Shown: positions 8,265-13,780 of the stretch, one piece after another | Numbering within the stretch: position 1 is the first letter of the stretch | How the letters are laid out: each line of letters opens with the position of its first letter | DNA from: UMGS902 sp045580835 | GTDB lineage: Bacteria; Bacillota; Clostridia; Oscillospirales; CAG-272 | Assembly (NCBI GenBank): GCA_045580835.1 | Contig: JAZNOM010000101.1 | Span: 1 to 15,547 of the forward strand | Direction: 5' to 3' | DNA length: 15,547 nucleotides | Notes under the pieces: model-generated | Told to the model about the DNA's origin: nothing | The model's input: only the letters and a program-made list of their open reading frames with translations | Databases searched by the model: none | Program-made: the position numbers and the translations under genes

Positions 8265-8944
8265 TCTACGTCACCTCCGTAAATTCCGTCGTCAACAAGG
8301 CGACCGTTCTTAAGGCGGACTATGCGCTGGTGGAACATCTTTGCAAGCTCGTCCTCGTGAGTAACCACAACCACGGTCTTGCCGTATTCCCTCATCTGTA
8401 TCAGAAGTCGCATTATCTCCATCGAAAGCTTGGGGTCAAGGTTACCCGTAGGCTCGTCTGCGATAATTGTATGCGGATTGTTTATAATAGCGCGTGCAAG
8501 CGCAACTCTCTGCTGCTCGCCACCCGAAAGCTGGTGCGGAAAATTGTTTGCCTTTTCCTCAAGTCCGACAATCTTCAGCATGGACATAACACGGTTATGT
8601 ATGTCCTCTTTGTTTACGCCACCGACAATGCGGAGCGCAAAGGCAACGTTTTCAAAAACCGTCTTTTTCTTAAAAAGTCTGAAGTCCTGAAACACAACGC
8701 CAAGACGGCGGCGGTACTTCGGTACGCGCGAGCGCGGCATCTTGCCGATGTTTATGCCGTCAACATAAAGCTCACCCTCTGTTACCTTTTCCTCACGGAG
8801 GAGCAGCTTTGTAAGCGTGGTTTTGCCCGCACCGCTGTCGCCCATGATGAAAACAAACTCGCCGTTTTCAATTCTTAAATTAAGATTATCAAGCGCCACC
8901 TTGCCCTCGGGATAGCGCTTTGTGACATTTTTAAATTCTATCAT
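8261..8944 (-). CDS. ftsE: Cell division ATP-binding protein FtsE
   Basis: This is a 227-residue ABC ATPase with every required motif: Walker A GDSGAGKT (35-42), Q-loop glutamine Q86 in VFQDFRLF, signature LSGGEQQR (139-146), Walker B IIADEP (160-165) and H-loop H196. VFQDFRL and the start MIEFKNVTKRYP are FtsE-typical. It powers FtsX from the cytoplasmic face. The reading frame stays open to 9052, but the extra 36 residues do not resemble FtsE and overlap a structured leader, so the ATG at 8944 is chosen. The ribosome site is weak: a GGAG lies 11 nt upstream of the ATG and a TTGGAAA directly before it. The stop codon overlaps the ftsX start. Confidence 0.96.
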   Translation of the reverse strand: MIEFKNVTKRYPEGKVALDNLNLRIENGEFVFIMGDSGAGKTTLTKLLLREEKVTEGELYVDGINIGKMPRSRVPKYRRRLGVVFQDFRLFKKKTVFENVAFALRIVGGVNKEDIHNRVMSMLKIVGLEEKANNFPHQLSGGEQQRVALARAIINNPHTIIADEPTGNLDPKLSMEIMRLLIQMREYGKTVVVVTHEDELAKMFHQRIVRLKNGRLVDDGIYGGDVE

Positions 8945-8961
8945 TTTCCAATTTCTCCACC

Positions 8962-9050
8962 GTGGGAACTCCAAAAAACGCCTTTTCGCCGTAGCGAAAA
9001 AATACCCCTTTACGCAAGAATTGCAGGAACATACCAAAGCACGTTCCCAC
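8962..9050 (-). promoter_or_regulatory. Structured ftsE leader with nested inverted repeats
   Basis: Between the CdaR-like stop and the ftsE start, the 8-bp arms GTTCCCAC (9043-9050) and GTGGGAAC (8962-8969) are perfect inverted copies. They enclose a hairpin TTTTCGC / GCGAAAA (8983-8989 and 8994-9000) which on the minus strand is followed 4 nt later by a six-T run. The distal arm can alternatively pair with GGAAC at 9026-9030. The proximal arm lies just before the ftsE ribosome site. This could be an attenuator, a weak terminator or a small inserted palindrome; function is inferred only from shape. Confidence 0.4.
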
Positions 9051-9063
9051 AACTCAAAGTGAT

Positions 9064-10146
9064 TTAAAACTTAACAGGCTTGCTTGTAAGATACTTCTTA
9101 ACCATGAGCGCTACCTTAAAGGTGATGGCATGCTCAAACTCGCGAAGGTCAAGACCTGTAATCTTGCGAATCTTCTCGAGGCGGTATACGAGAGTATTTC
9201 TGTGTACAAACAACTTTCTTGATGTCTCCGAAACATTGAGGTTGTTTTCAAAGAAGCACTGAACGGTCATAAGAGTTTCGCGGTCGAGCGACTCAATAGA
9301 ACCCTTCTTAAATACTTCCTGAAGGAACATCTCGCAAAGCGTTGTCGGAAGCTGATAAATAAGTCTTCCGATGCCGAGATTTTCGTAGCTGATGATATTC
9401 TTTTCGGTGTCAAATACCTTGCCAACCTCAATAGCAACCTGCGACTCCTTGTAAGCGCGGGCGAGGTCCTTGATGTTTTCAACAACGGTACTGATACCGA
9501 TAGCAACCTTGGTGTAAAACTCTGCGGAGAGAGTCTGTGCGATACCGTTTGCAATCTTTTCGATTTCCTTGGTATCAGCACCTGCGCTGACTTCCTTAAC
9601 CAAAACGATATCGTTTTCGCCTACGCTGATAACGTAGTCGCGGTTCTTGTCGGGAAACATGTTCTGCACCATTTCGTACGGGAGCATATCCGACTTGCCG
9701 TAGAACTTGATAAGGAATACAACGCGGCTTTCGTCAGCATTGAAGCGAAGCTCCTTGCCCTTGATATAAATATCGCTGGGAAGAATGTTGTCAAGGATTA
9801 TGTTCTTGATAAACGAGCATTTATCGTATTTTTCATCATAGAGATTTTTAATGTTGGAAAGAGAAACTGCGAGAATTGCGGCAGTGCTCTCCGCGCTCTT
9901 GTCGTCGCCCTCAACAAACACAACGTTTTCAAGCTTACTCTGACCGAGTGAGCGGTAGGTATATCCGTCAAGCACAACGGTGTCGCTGTTATAAGACAAC
10001 TCCTCACGCACGCCGATGCGTGTTTCGCCGATTTTGCCAAGCTCACTGCAAGCGATTACTACGCCGCTATCGTCAATAACACCGATAATTCTGTCGGTGG
10101 CATCGCGCATCTGGTGAATTACTCCCTGAAACAGTCTGTTTGACAT
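9064..10146 (-). CDS. CdaR/PucR-family transcriptional regulator
   Basis: This 360-residue regulator has an N-terminal segment (about 5-60) resembling the sugar-diacid recognition domain of CdaR, seen in IIGVIDDSGVVIACSELGKIG (approximately), a degenerate GGDEF-like middle (about 110-255) and a C-terminal PucR-type helix-turn-helix (about 295-350; NVSETSRKLFVHRNTLVYRLEKI). Characterised relatives sense small metabolites such as diacids and activate catabolic operons; the ligand and targets here are unknown. An AGAGG ribosome site is 9 nt before the ATG, and a good promoter lies upstream. It is followed on the same strand by ftsE after 119 nt, an unusual neighbourhood for this family. It may be read as the first gene of the division cluster. 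Confidence 0.85.
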   Translation of the reverse strand: MSNRLFQGVIHQMRDATDRIIGVIDDSGVVIACSELGKIGETRIGVREELSYNSDTVVLDGYTYRSLGQSKLENVVFVEGDDKSAESTAAILAVSLSNIKNLYDEKYDKCSFIKNIILDNILPSDIYIKGKELRFNADESRVVFLIKFYGKSDMLPYEMVQNMFPDKNRDYVISVGENDIVLVKEVSAGADTKEIEKIANGIAQTLSAEFYTKVAIGISTVVENIKDLARAYKESQVAIEVGKVFDTEKNIISYENLGIGRLIYQLPTTLCEMFLQEVFKKGSIESLDRETLMTVQCFFENNLNVSETSRKLFVHRNTLVYRLEKIRKITGLDLREFEHAITFKVALMVKKYLTSKPVKF

Positions 10147-10198
10147 TATTTATACCTCTCTGCAAATAAGATTATGTTTTTTGTTAGTTTATACCTAT

Positions 10199-10227
10199 AT
10201 TGTAATAGATAATTTGTAGAAATTCAA
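10199..10227 (-). promoter_or_regulatory. Sigma-A promoter before the CdaR-like gene
   Basis: On the minus strand TTGAAT (10222-10227) and TACAAT (10199-10204) are separated by exactly 17 nt. Transcription would start near 10192, leaving a leader of about 45 nt. This is the best promoter seen upstream of the regulator-ftsEX-M23-S41-greA-lysS series. Confidence 0.65.
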
Positions 10228-10253
10228 TATGTTTTTTGATATTTTCGACAAAT

Positions 10254-11006
10254 TTACATGAGTTTTACTGTGTAAATTATAGCAATTACAAAATATACCA
10301 CGCAAGCCGCCGCGATAAGATACATAAGATATCCGCCAAGCACAAGCACGCCGAGCACCACTAAAATCGAAGCCGCAAACGAAGCAAGCACCGCCGCATT
10401 TATCATACCGCTTGGCTTTCTTACGGTTTTAGTGCCGAATTTCACCTTACCGTACTTGGCAAGCTTTGCAAAAACGCTTATGCAAATCGCCATAACCGCG
10501 CCGTAAACCGCAAAAATAATCAAATCCTTAAAAAGAGTAACACCGTGATTGTTCATTACGGTTGCCGCAATGCATCCCGAGATAACGGAAACGCTCGAGA
10601 TAAAGAAATCAACGGGGTAAATCTGATATACAAAGAAAAGCACCGCGAGGGCAATAACCGCGATAATTGTACGCGATGCATCAATGGTGGGATACATCAG
10701 TGTTACAAAAAGTGCGCTTGCCGCAAGTCCCAAGGTCATTGCAGGCGAGAACACTTTAAAGCGGTAGTCCTTTTTGCCCTTTACGCTTGCAGAGTACCAC
10801 ACGAGTGCCGCTATAGTAAGCACGCCGGTGACTATCTGTGCCGCAGCAACTGCTACGGGCGGAAGAATCATGCGCTCTCCGAAATATATAAGGGCTGAAA
10901 TCGCCACAATAAGTGCCGCAAACGCCACTACCATTTTGCCGGTAACGGCATTTGAAAGCGCTTCTTTTTCTTTCATTTTTTCTTCTTTGGTAAGTTTCTT
11001 TTCCAT
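10254..11006 (-). CDS. Integral membrane protein of unknown function, about 8 TM helices
   Basis: This 250-residue protein is not recognised. A charged cytoplasmic N-terminus (1-22, rich in Lys and Glu) is followed by about eight hydrophobic helices (roughly 24-42, 48-72, 86-105, 110-130, 132-152, 158-182, 201-223, 225-247). A basic loop KYGKVKFGTKTVRKPSG (184-200) sits between helices 6 and 7, consistent with a cytoplasmic side. No transporter or enzyme motif is visible. The frame extends upstream to 11081, but GGAGAG sits 7 nt before the ATG at 11006 and the longer version would overlap the rsmE 3' end. It follows rsmE by 16 nt and is probably cotranscribed with it. Confidence 0.8.
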   Translation of the reverse strand: MEKKLTKEEKMKEKEALSNAVTGKMVVAFAALIVAISALIYFGERMILPPVAVAAAQIVTGVLTIAALVWYSASVKGKKDYRFKVFSPAMTLGLAASALFVTLMYPTIDASRTIIAVIALAVLFFVYQIYPVDFFISSVSVISGCIAATVMNNHGVTLFKDLIIFAVYGAVMAICISVFAKLAKYGKVKFGTKTVRKPSGMINAAVLASFAASILVVLGVLVLGGYLMYLIAAACVVYFVIAIIYTVKLM

Positions 11007-11022
11007 TTTGGTCTCTCCACTG

Positions 11023-11757
11023 TTATAACTCAAATTGGTATGATATACACGCAAGCGCAAAGCCGGGCGCGCTCTCTGCACGAAGTATCCGACTGCCGAG
11101 CGCGGTCATGCAAAGTCCGCTATCCCCGGCGGCAGCCGCTTCTTTAGGCGAAAAACCGCCCTCGCTGCCGACGATAAGCGAAATATCACTCACATCTCTT
11201 GCGTTGCTTAAAATACTCTTAATAGACTCGGTTCCCTCTCCCTCGTAGCAAAAGCATCCGAGCGAAGCTTTAGCCGCCTCGGCAAGCATCTGCGAAAAAT
11301 CGAGAGGCTTGCAAATCTTCGGAATAATGCCCCTGCCGCACTGCTTTGCAGCCTCAAGCGCAATTCTCTGCCAACGCGCACACTTTTTCTCAAGTGATTT
11401 TGCGTCAGGGCGCGACACGCAACGCTCCGAAAAAAACGGAACAATGGCATAAACTCCCTCTTCAACCGACTTTTGAACGATAAAGTCCATCTTGTCGCCC
11501 TTGGGCAGTGCCTGATAAAGCGTAACGCGCACGGGGCTTTCGGTTTCGGCGGCGTAACTCTTATCAATACGCGCCGTCACCAAGTCATCGGTAATTTTAA
11601 TAAGCGCGCACTCGTAAACGTTCCCCTCCATGTCGCAAACAGTGATACTTTCGCCCACTGCCATACGCAGAGAACGCGCGATATGCCACGCGTCATCGCC
11701 GGTGATACACACCGAGCTTTGTTCAATATTTTCACTCGAAACAAAAAATCTCGGCAT
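11023..11757 (-). CDS. rsmE: 16S rRNA (uracil-1498-N3)-methyltransferase RsmE
   Basis: This 244-residue SPOUT methyltransferase transfers a methyl group from S-adenosylmethionine to N3 of U1498 in 16S rRNA. The N-terminal PUA-like RNA-binding domain (about 1-70) starts MPRFFVSSE and contains HIARSLRM. The catalytic domain has QALPKGDKMDFIVQKSVEEG (82-101), RIALEAAKQCGR (131-142), and the trefoil-knot cofactor motifs IVGSEGGFS (195-203) and LGSRILRAESA (220-230). Where the family usually has GPEGG, this copy has GSEGG. Length is normal. A GGGGGAG ribosome site lies just before the ATG. A clear promoter is upstream, and an unknown membrane protein follows in the same transcript. Confidence 0.94.
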   Translation of the reverse strand: MPRFFVSSENIEQSSVCITGDDAWHIARSLRMAVGESITVCDMEGNVYECALIKITDDLVTARIDKSYAAETESPVRVTLYQALPKGDKMDFIVQKSVEEGVYAIVPFFSERCVSRPDAKSLEKKCARWQRIALEAAKQCGRGIIPKICKPLDFSQMLAEAAKASLGCFCYEGEGTESIKSILSNARDVSDISLIVGSEGGFSPKEAAAAGDSGLCMTALGSRILRAESAPGFALACISYQFEL

Positions 11758-11790
11758 GGCTCCCCCAATTTAATTAAAGTATGACAATTT

Positions 11791-11819
11791 ATTATATAAT
11801 ATTTTTCTTAAAATGTAAA
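11791..11819 (-). promoter_or_regulatory. Sigma-A promoter for rsmE
   Basis: On the minus strand TTTACA (11814-11819) and a perfect TATAAT (11791-11796) are separated by 17 nt. The start is predicted near 11784, about 27 nt before the rsmE ATG. An AT-rich palindrome lies immediately upstream of the -35 box. Confidence 0.75.
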
Positions 11820-11821
11820 GA

Positions 11822-11862
11822 CTAAACAAAAAATTTATTTAAAATTTGTTGTTTTTGTTTAG
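11822..11862. repeat. AT-rich perfect inverted repeat upstream of the rsmE promoter
   Basis: CTAAACAAAAA (11822-11832) and TTTTTGTTTAG (11852-11862) are perfect 11-bp inverted copies around a 19-nt AT-only-like spacer. It sits 2 nt from the rsmE -35 box and 12 nt beyond the apt terminator. It could be an operator or UP-like element for rsmE, or simply a cruciform-prone spacer. It lacks the GC core of an intrinsic terminator. Confidence 0.5.
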
Positions 11863-11874
11863 AAGAGTAAATCA

Positions 11875-11902
11875 AAAACCGAGTTCGCTTGAACTCGGTT
11901 TT
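11875..11902 (-). terminator. Intrinsic terminator after the phosphoribosyltransferase gene
   Basis: AAAACCGAGTTC (11875-11886) and GAACTCGGTTTT (11891-11902) form a perfect 12-bp stem with a 4-nt loop. On the minus strand it is followed by a T-run, and it starts 5 nt after the stop codon at 11908. The A/T ends would also let it act on the plus strand. Confidence 0.9.
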
Positions 11903-11907
11903 ATGTA

Positions 11908-12459
11908 TTATATCGGATTTCCCTCGGCATCGAAAAGCGGGAGCTTTTCAAGGAAGATGATATCGTTGCGCTCTGCCGCATCGCCCTCGGCAAGCACCGC
12001 CATCATACCGACAATGTTGCCGCCTGCCTGCTCGACAAGCTTTGCAATAGCATTGAGCGACTCGCCAGTGCTGATTACGTCGTCAACGATGAGAACCTTT
12101 TTGCCTTTCATATAGTCGGCATCGTAGCCGTCAAGATAAAGCACCTGCTTTGCAGCGGTAGTTATCGACTGCACCTCGCACTTGATAACGTCGCGCATAT
12201 AAAGCTTTGGCATCTTTCGCGCAAGCAGATAACGCTCGCCGCCGCGCTGTCTTGCCATTTCGTACGCAAGCGGAATTCCCTTTGACTCGGCAGTGATAAG
12301 CACATCGTATTCGGGCGCTTTTTCAAGCAAAGCCTTTGCACACGCAACGGTAAGTTCAACATCGCCGAACATAACGAACGCGCCAATCTGAAGCTTGTCG
12401 TTAAGCGGGCAAAGCGGAAGCGCGCGCTCCACGCCTGCAATGTTCATTTTGTAATCCAT
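11908..12459 (-). CDS. Purine-type phosphoribosyltransferase (adenine PRTase-like)
   Basis: This 183-residue type I phosphoribosyltransferase would join a nucleobase to PRPP. The PRPP-binding motif VLIVDDVISTGES (122-134) is intact, with the preceding basic segment LLARKMPKLY (78-87) and the phosphate-loop-like ITAESKGIPLA (55-65). Overall arrangement resembles the Apt/Xpt group (COG0503), but the N-terminus and the purine hood are not close enough to a standard Apt for me to assign adenine over xanthine or a regulatory role, so no symbol is given. AGAGG lies 8 nt before the ATG. The gene has its own terminator and is separated from the upstream DUF1836 gene by a palindromic repeat. Confidence 0.83.
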   Translation of the reverse strand: MDYKMNIAGVERALPLCPLNDKLQIGAFVMFGDVELTVACAKALLEKAPEYDVLITAESKGIPLAYEMARQRGGERYLLARKMPKLYMRDVIKCEVQSITTAAKQVLYLDGYDADYMKGKKVLIVDDVISTGESLNAIAKLVEQAGGNIVGMMAVLAEGDAAERNDIIFLEKLPLFDAEGNPI

Positions 12460-12501
12460 AGTTGTATCCTCTTTTCAAGTTGTATTAATATTAAATAAAA
12501 T

Positions 12502-12530
12502 ATTGTATAGCTTCTTATTGTCATCCTGAA
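12502..12530 (-). promoter_or_regulatory. Possible weak promoter for the phosphoribosyltransferase gene
   Basis: On the minus strand a TACAAT -10 (12502-12507) lies 17 nt downstream of TTCAGG (12525-12530), a poor -35 that falls within the terminal arm of the adjacent repeat. The -10 is good, the -35 matches only half the consensus. Confidence 0.3.
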
Positions 12531-12626
12531 CGTAGTGAAGGATCTGCACGCCGTAGGCGTGTCTCCTTTAGAAAAACCTTGATTCCATCAAGGTTTTCAG
12601 ATTCTTCGCGTTCGCTCAGAATGACA
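12519..12626. repeat. MITE-like palindromic intergenic element, 108 bp
   Basis: Imperfect terminal arms TGTCATCCTGAACG... (12519-12545) and ...GCTCAGAATGACA (12599-12626) are inverted relatives of each other; both start or end in TGTCAT/ATGACA and share the AAGGATCT/AGATTCTT core. Inside are two perfect hairpins: CACGCC/GGCGTG (12547-12552, 12556-12561) and AAAACCTTGAT/ATCAAGGTTTT (12573-12583, 12587-12597). I recall TGTCATCCTGAGCG-type repeats as abundant in gut Clostridia and other bacteria; copy number cannot be seen here. It contains no ORF and separates the XRE/DUF1836 unit from the phosphoribosyltransferase gene. Confidence 0.75.
12573..12597. terminator. Terminator-like hairpin carried inside the repeat
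   Basis: An 11-bp perfect stem with a 3-nt loop is followed by TTTTTC on the minus strand and TTTTC on the plus strand. It is the only terminator-like structure after the DUF1836 stop codon (12658), so the repeat may supply the 3' end of that transcript. The stem has only three or four G-C pairs, so strength is uncertain. Confidence 0.5.
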
Positions 12627-12657
12627 GGTGGGGTGGCGTTCACTGCATTCCTAACCT

Positions 12658-13230
12658 TTATTTTTCTTTCTTCTTTTCCTTTTTGGGCTTTTCTTTTTTC
12701 TCTGCGGGTTCTTCCTTGGGAGCAAGGGAGGCGATAATAGCCTCGGCTATAAACCGTTCTGCCGTGCTGCGAAGCACCAGTTCAAGTGCTTTCGTGCGGA
12801 GCGCTTCCTCATCCTTGGCAGTATCTTTCAACTCACACGAACAGTTTTTTACGATATCCTCCTGCAAAGCGCGAAAACTCTCATAAAGCGGCTCAACTCC
12901 GTCATCTCCAAGCATCGAAAGCAGTGCCGATGCTTCGGGCAGCGCAAGGTTTTGCTTCGTGCAGCAAAGCATGTAAAGCATTGCTATCTGGTCCTTGCCG
13001 TACTTTTTCTGCACGGGACGCTCAATTCGCCCGTCTTTAACATAATTGTTTATGCGGTTCGGCGTAAGAGGCGCGCCGTCCTCGCTTTTGCATATCTTGC
13101 AAAGCAGCTTGTTGAGATAGCCGGTGAGCTGGTCCATGTAAAGCTCAATTTCAGGCAGTGCCTCATAATTAGGAAGCGAAAAGGAGGAAAGCTCCTCGGC
13201 GGTTTTATACAGTTTTTCAAAATCAGCCAT
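12658..13230 (-). CDS. DUF1836 domain protein with lysine-rich tail
   Basis: This 190-residue protein has a DUF1836 domain at about 20-130. The family-typical stretches LPEIELYMDQLTGYLNKLL (25-43), LTPNRINNYVKDGRI (55-69) and RPVQKKYGKDQIAMLYML (71-88) are present. The NNYVK...KKY pattern is reminiscent of a MerR-like DNA-binding fold, but the family's function is not established. The C-terminus (170-190) is almost entirely Lys, Glu and Pro. AAAGGAG lies before the ATG, and the first 8 nt overlap the end of the XRE gene (shared ATGGCTGA), indicating translational coupling. It is therefore expected to be made together with the XRE regulator and under its promoter. Confidence 0.87.
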   Translation of the reverse strand: MADFEKLYKTAEELSSFSLPNYEALPEIELYMDQLTGYLNKLLCKICKSEDGAPLTPNRINNYVKDGRIERPVQKKYGKDQIAMLYMLCCTKQNLALPEASALLSMLGDDGVEPLYESFRALQEDIVKNCSCELKDTAKDEEALRTKALELVLRSTAERFIAEAIIASLAPKEEPAEKKEKPKKEKKKEK

Positions 13231-13576
13231 TTTTCTTCTCCTTTGTACGCCAGAAAGCCTCCGTCAATGCTTCTATAACATATTGCTTGTCCTCATCACG
13301 CAGTTTGCCGCCGGAGAACAACGCCTTCATCTCCGAAAGCAGCTCGTTAAGCTCCTCATTTTCAGTAGGAGACGCCGGTTTTTCATCGCCCGTCAACATG
13401 TCCATGCTGACGCCGAAAGCACGCGCAAGTCTTGACAGCACCGAACTTTGCGGCATTGACGCCCCTGCCTCGTAGTTTTGATATGTGCGATAGGTCACGC
13501 CGATTTTCTCGGCGGTCTCCCTTTGCGTAAGCCCCGCCTCGCGGCGGAGCAACCGTATTCTTTCTTTAAACTCCAT
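13223..13576 (-). CDS. XRE-family helix-turn-helix regulator
   Basis: This 117-residue regulator has a Cro/CI-type helix-turn-helix at about 5-62 (RIRLLRREAGLTQRETAEKI, then TYRTYQNYEAGASMP) and a helical C-terminal part (about 72-110) likely to dimerise. Open frame continues to 13732, but that stretch contains the promoter and operators; GAGG lies 5 nt before the ATG at 13576, so this start is chosen. It is the first gene of a coupled pair with the DUF1836 gene. Its promoter is a perfect consensus, which suggests that it is normally held down by repression. Two matching palindromes in and beside its leader are the obvious candidates for autoregulation (inference). Targets beyond itself and the divergent small ORF are unknown. 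Confidence 0.9.
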   Translation of the reverse strand: MEFKERIRLLRREAGLTQRETAEKIGVTYRTYQNYEAGASMPQSSVLSRLARAFGVSMDMLTGDEKPASPTENEELNELLSEMKALFSGGKLRDEDKQYVIEALTEAFWRTKEKKNG

Positions 13577-13590
13577 ATTCACCTCAAAAA

Positions 13591-13606
13591 GCGAAAAATA
13601 TTTCGT
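13591..13606. promoter_or_regulatory. Operator-like palindrome 1 (GCGAAA-AATA-TTTCGT)
   Basis: A 16-bp near-perfect palindrome has one mismatch at the outermost pair. It shares both half-sites with the palindrome at 13649-13664, whose centre is 58 bp away. It sits in the XRE leader, 15 nt from the ATG, and 8 nt before the plus-strand -35 box. Confidence 0.6.
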
Positions 13607-13614
13607 CTTTATTC

Positions 13615-13643
13615 TTGACAATCCAATTTTTACACTGTATAAT
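13615..13643 (+). promoter_or_regulatory. Perfect consensus sigma-A promoter toward the small ORF
   Basis: TTGACA (13615-13620) and TATAAT (13638-13643) are separated by exactly 17 nt, a full consensus match. Transcription should start near 13650 and run rightward through a 131-nt leader to the ATG at 13781. It points against the XRE promoter. Confidence 0.85.
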
Positions 13644-13648
13644 GTTAG

Positions 13649-13664
13649 ACGAAAATACTTTCGT
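13649..13664. promoter_or_regulatory. Operator-like palindrome 2, midway between two facing promoters
   Basis: ACGAAAATACTTTCGT is a perfect 6+4+6 palindrome. It lies 5 nt from the plus-strand -10 element and 6 nt from the minus-strand -10 element, so it covers both predicted transcription starts. A bound dimer would block both promoters. Confidence 0.7.
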
Positions 13665-13670
13665 GTTTTC

Positions 13671-13699
13671 ATTATAATGGAATTTCGCAAAAATGTCAA
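13671..13699 (-). promoter_or_regulatory. Perfect consensus sigma-A promoter for the XRE/DUF1836 pair
   Basis: On the minus strand TTGACA (13694-13699) and TATAAT (13671-13676) are separated by exactly 17 nt. Transcription should start near 13664 and run leftward to the XRE ATG at 13576, an 88-nt leader that includes both palindromes. A lone half-site TTTCGC (13683-13688) lies in its spacer. Confidence 0.85.
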
Positions 13700-13740
13700 G
13701 GAAAATGTTCCTGCTCCCCGTTTTGCGGGCATATTTTCCT
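13699..13740 (+). promoter_or_regulatory. Stem-loop in the small-ORF leader
   Basis: Arms AGGAAAATGT (13699-13708) and ATATTTTCCT (13731-13740) pair over 10 positions with one G-U. Inside is a short CCCG/CGGG hairpin (13717-13720, 13726-13729). It lies in the predicted 5' leader, about 40 nt before the ATG at 13781. It lacks a following T-run, so it is not an intrinsic terminator. Confidence 0.45.
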
Positions 13741-13780
13741 CTATCGCCTACTCGAGAGTTTTATAAGGAAACGGGAAAAA

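Noticed and set aside
8945..9052. N-terminal extension of FtsE
   Set aside because: FtsE proteins begin at the MIEF segment. The extension is Cys/Arg-rich and coincides with the structured leader.
11007..11081. N-terminal extension of the membrane protein
   Set aside because: It would overlap the rsmE 3' end by 59 nt, and GGAGAG is ideally placed for the ATG at 11006.
13577..13732. N-terminal extension of the XRE gene
   Set aside because: The extra 52 codons contain both consensus promoters and the central palindrome; the GAGG site directly before 13576 fits the shorter protein.
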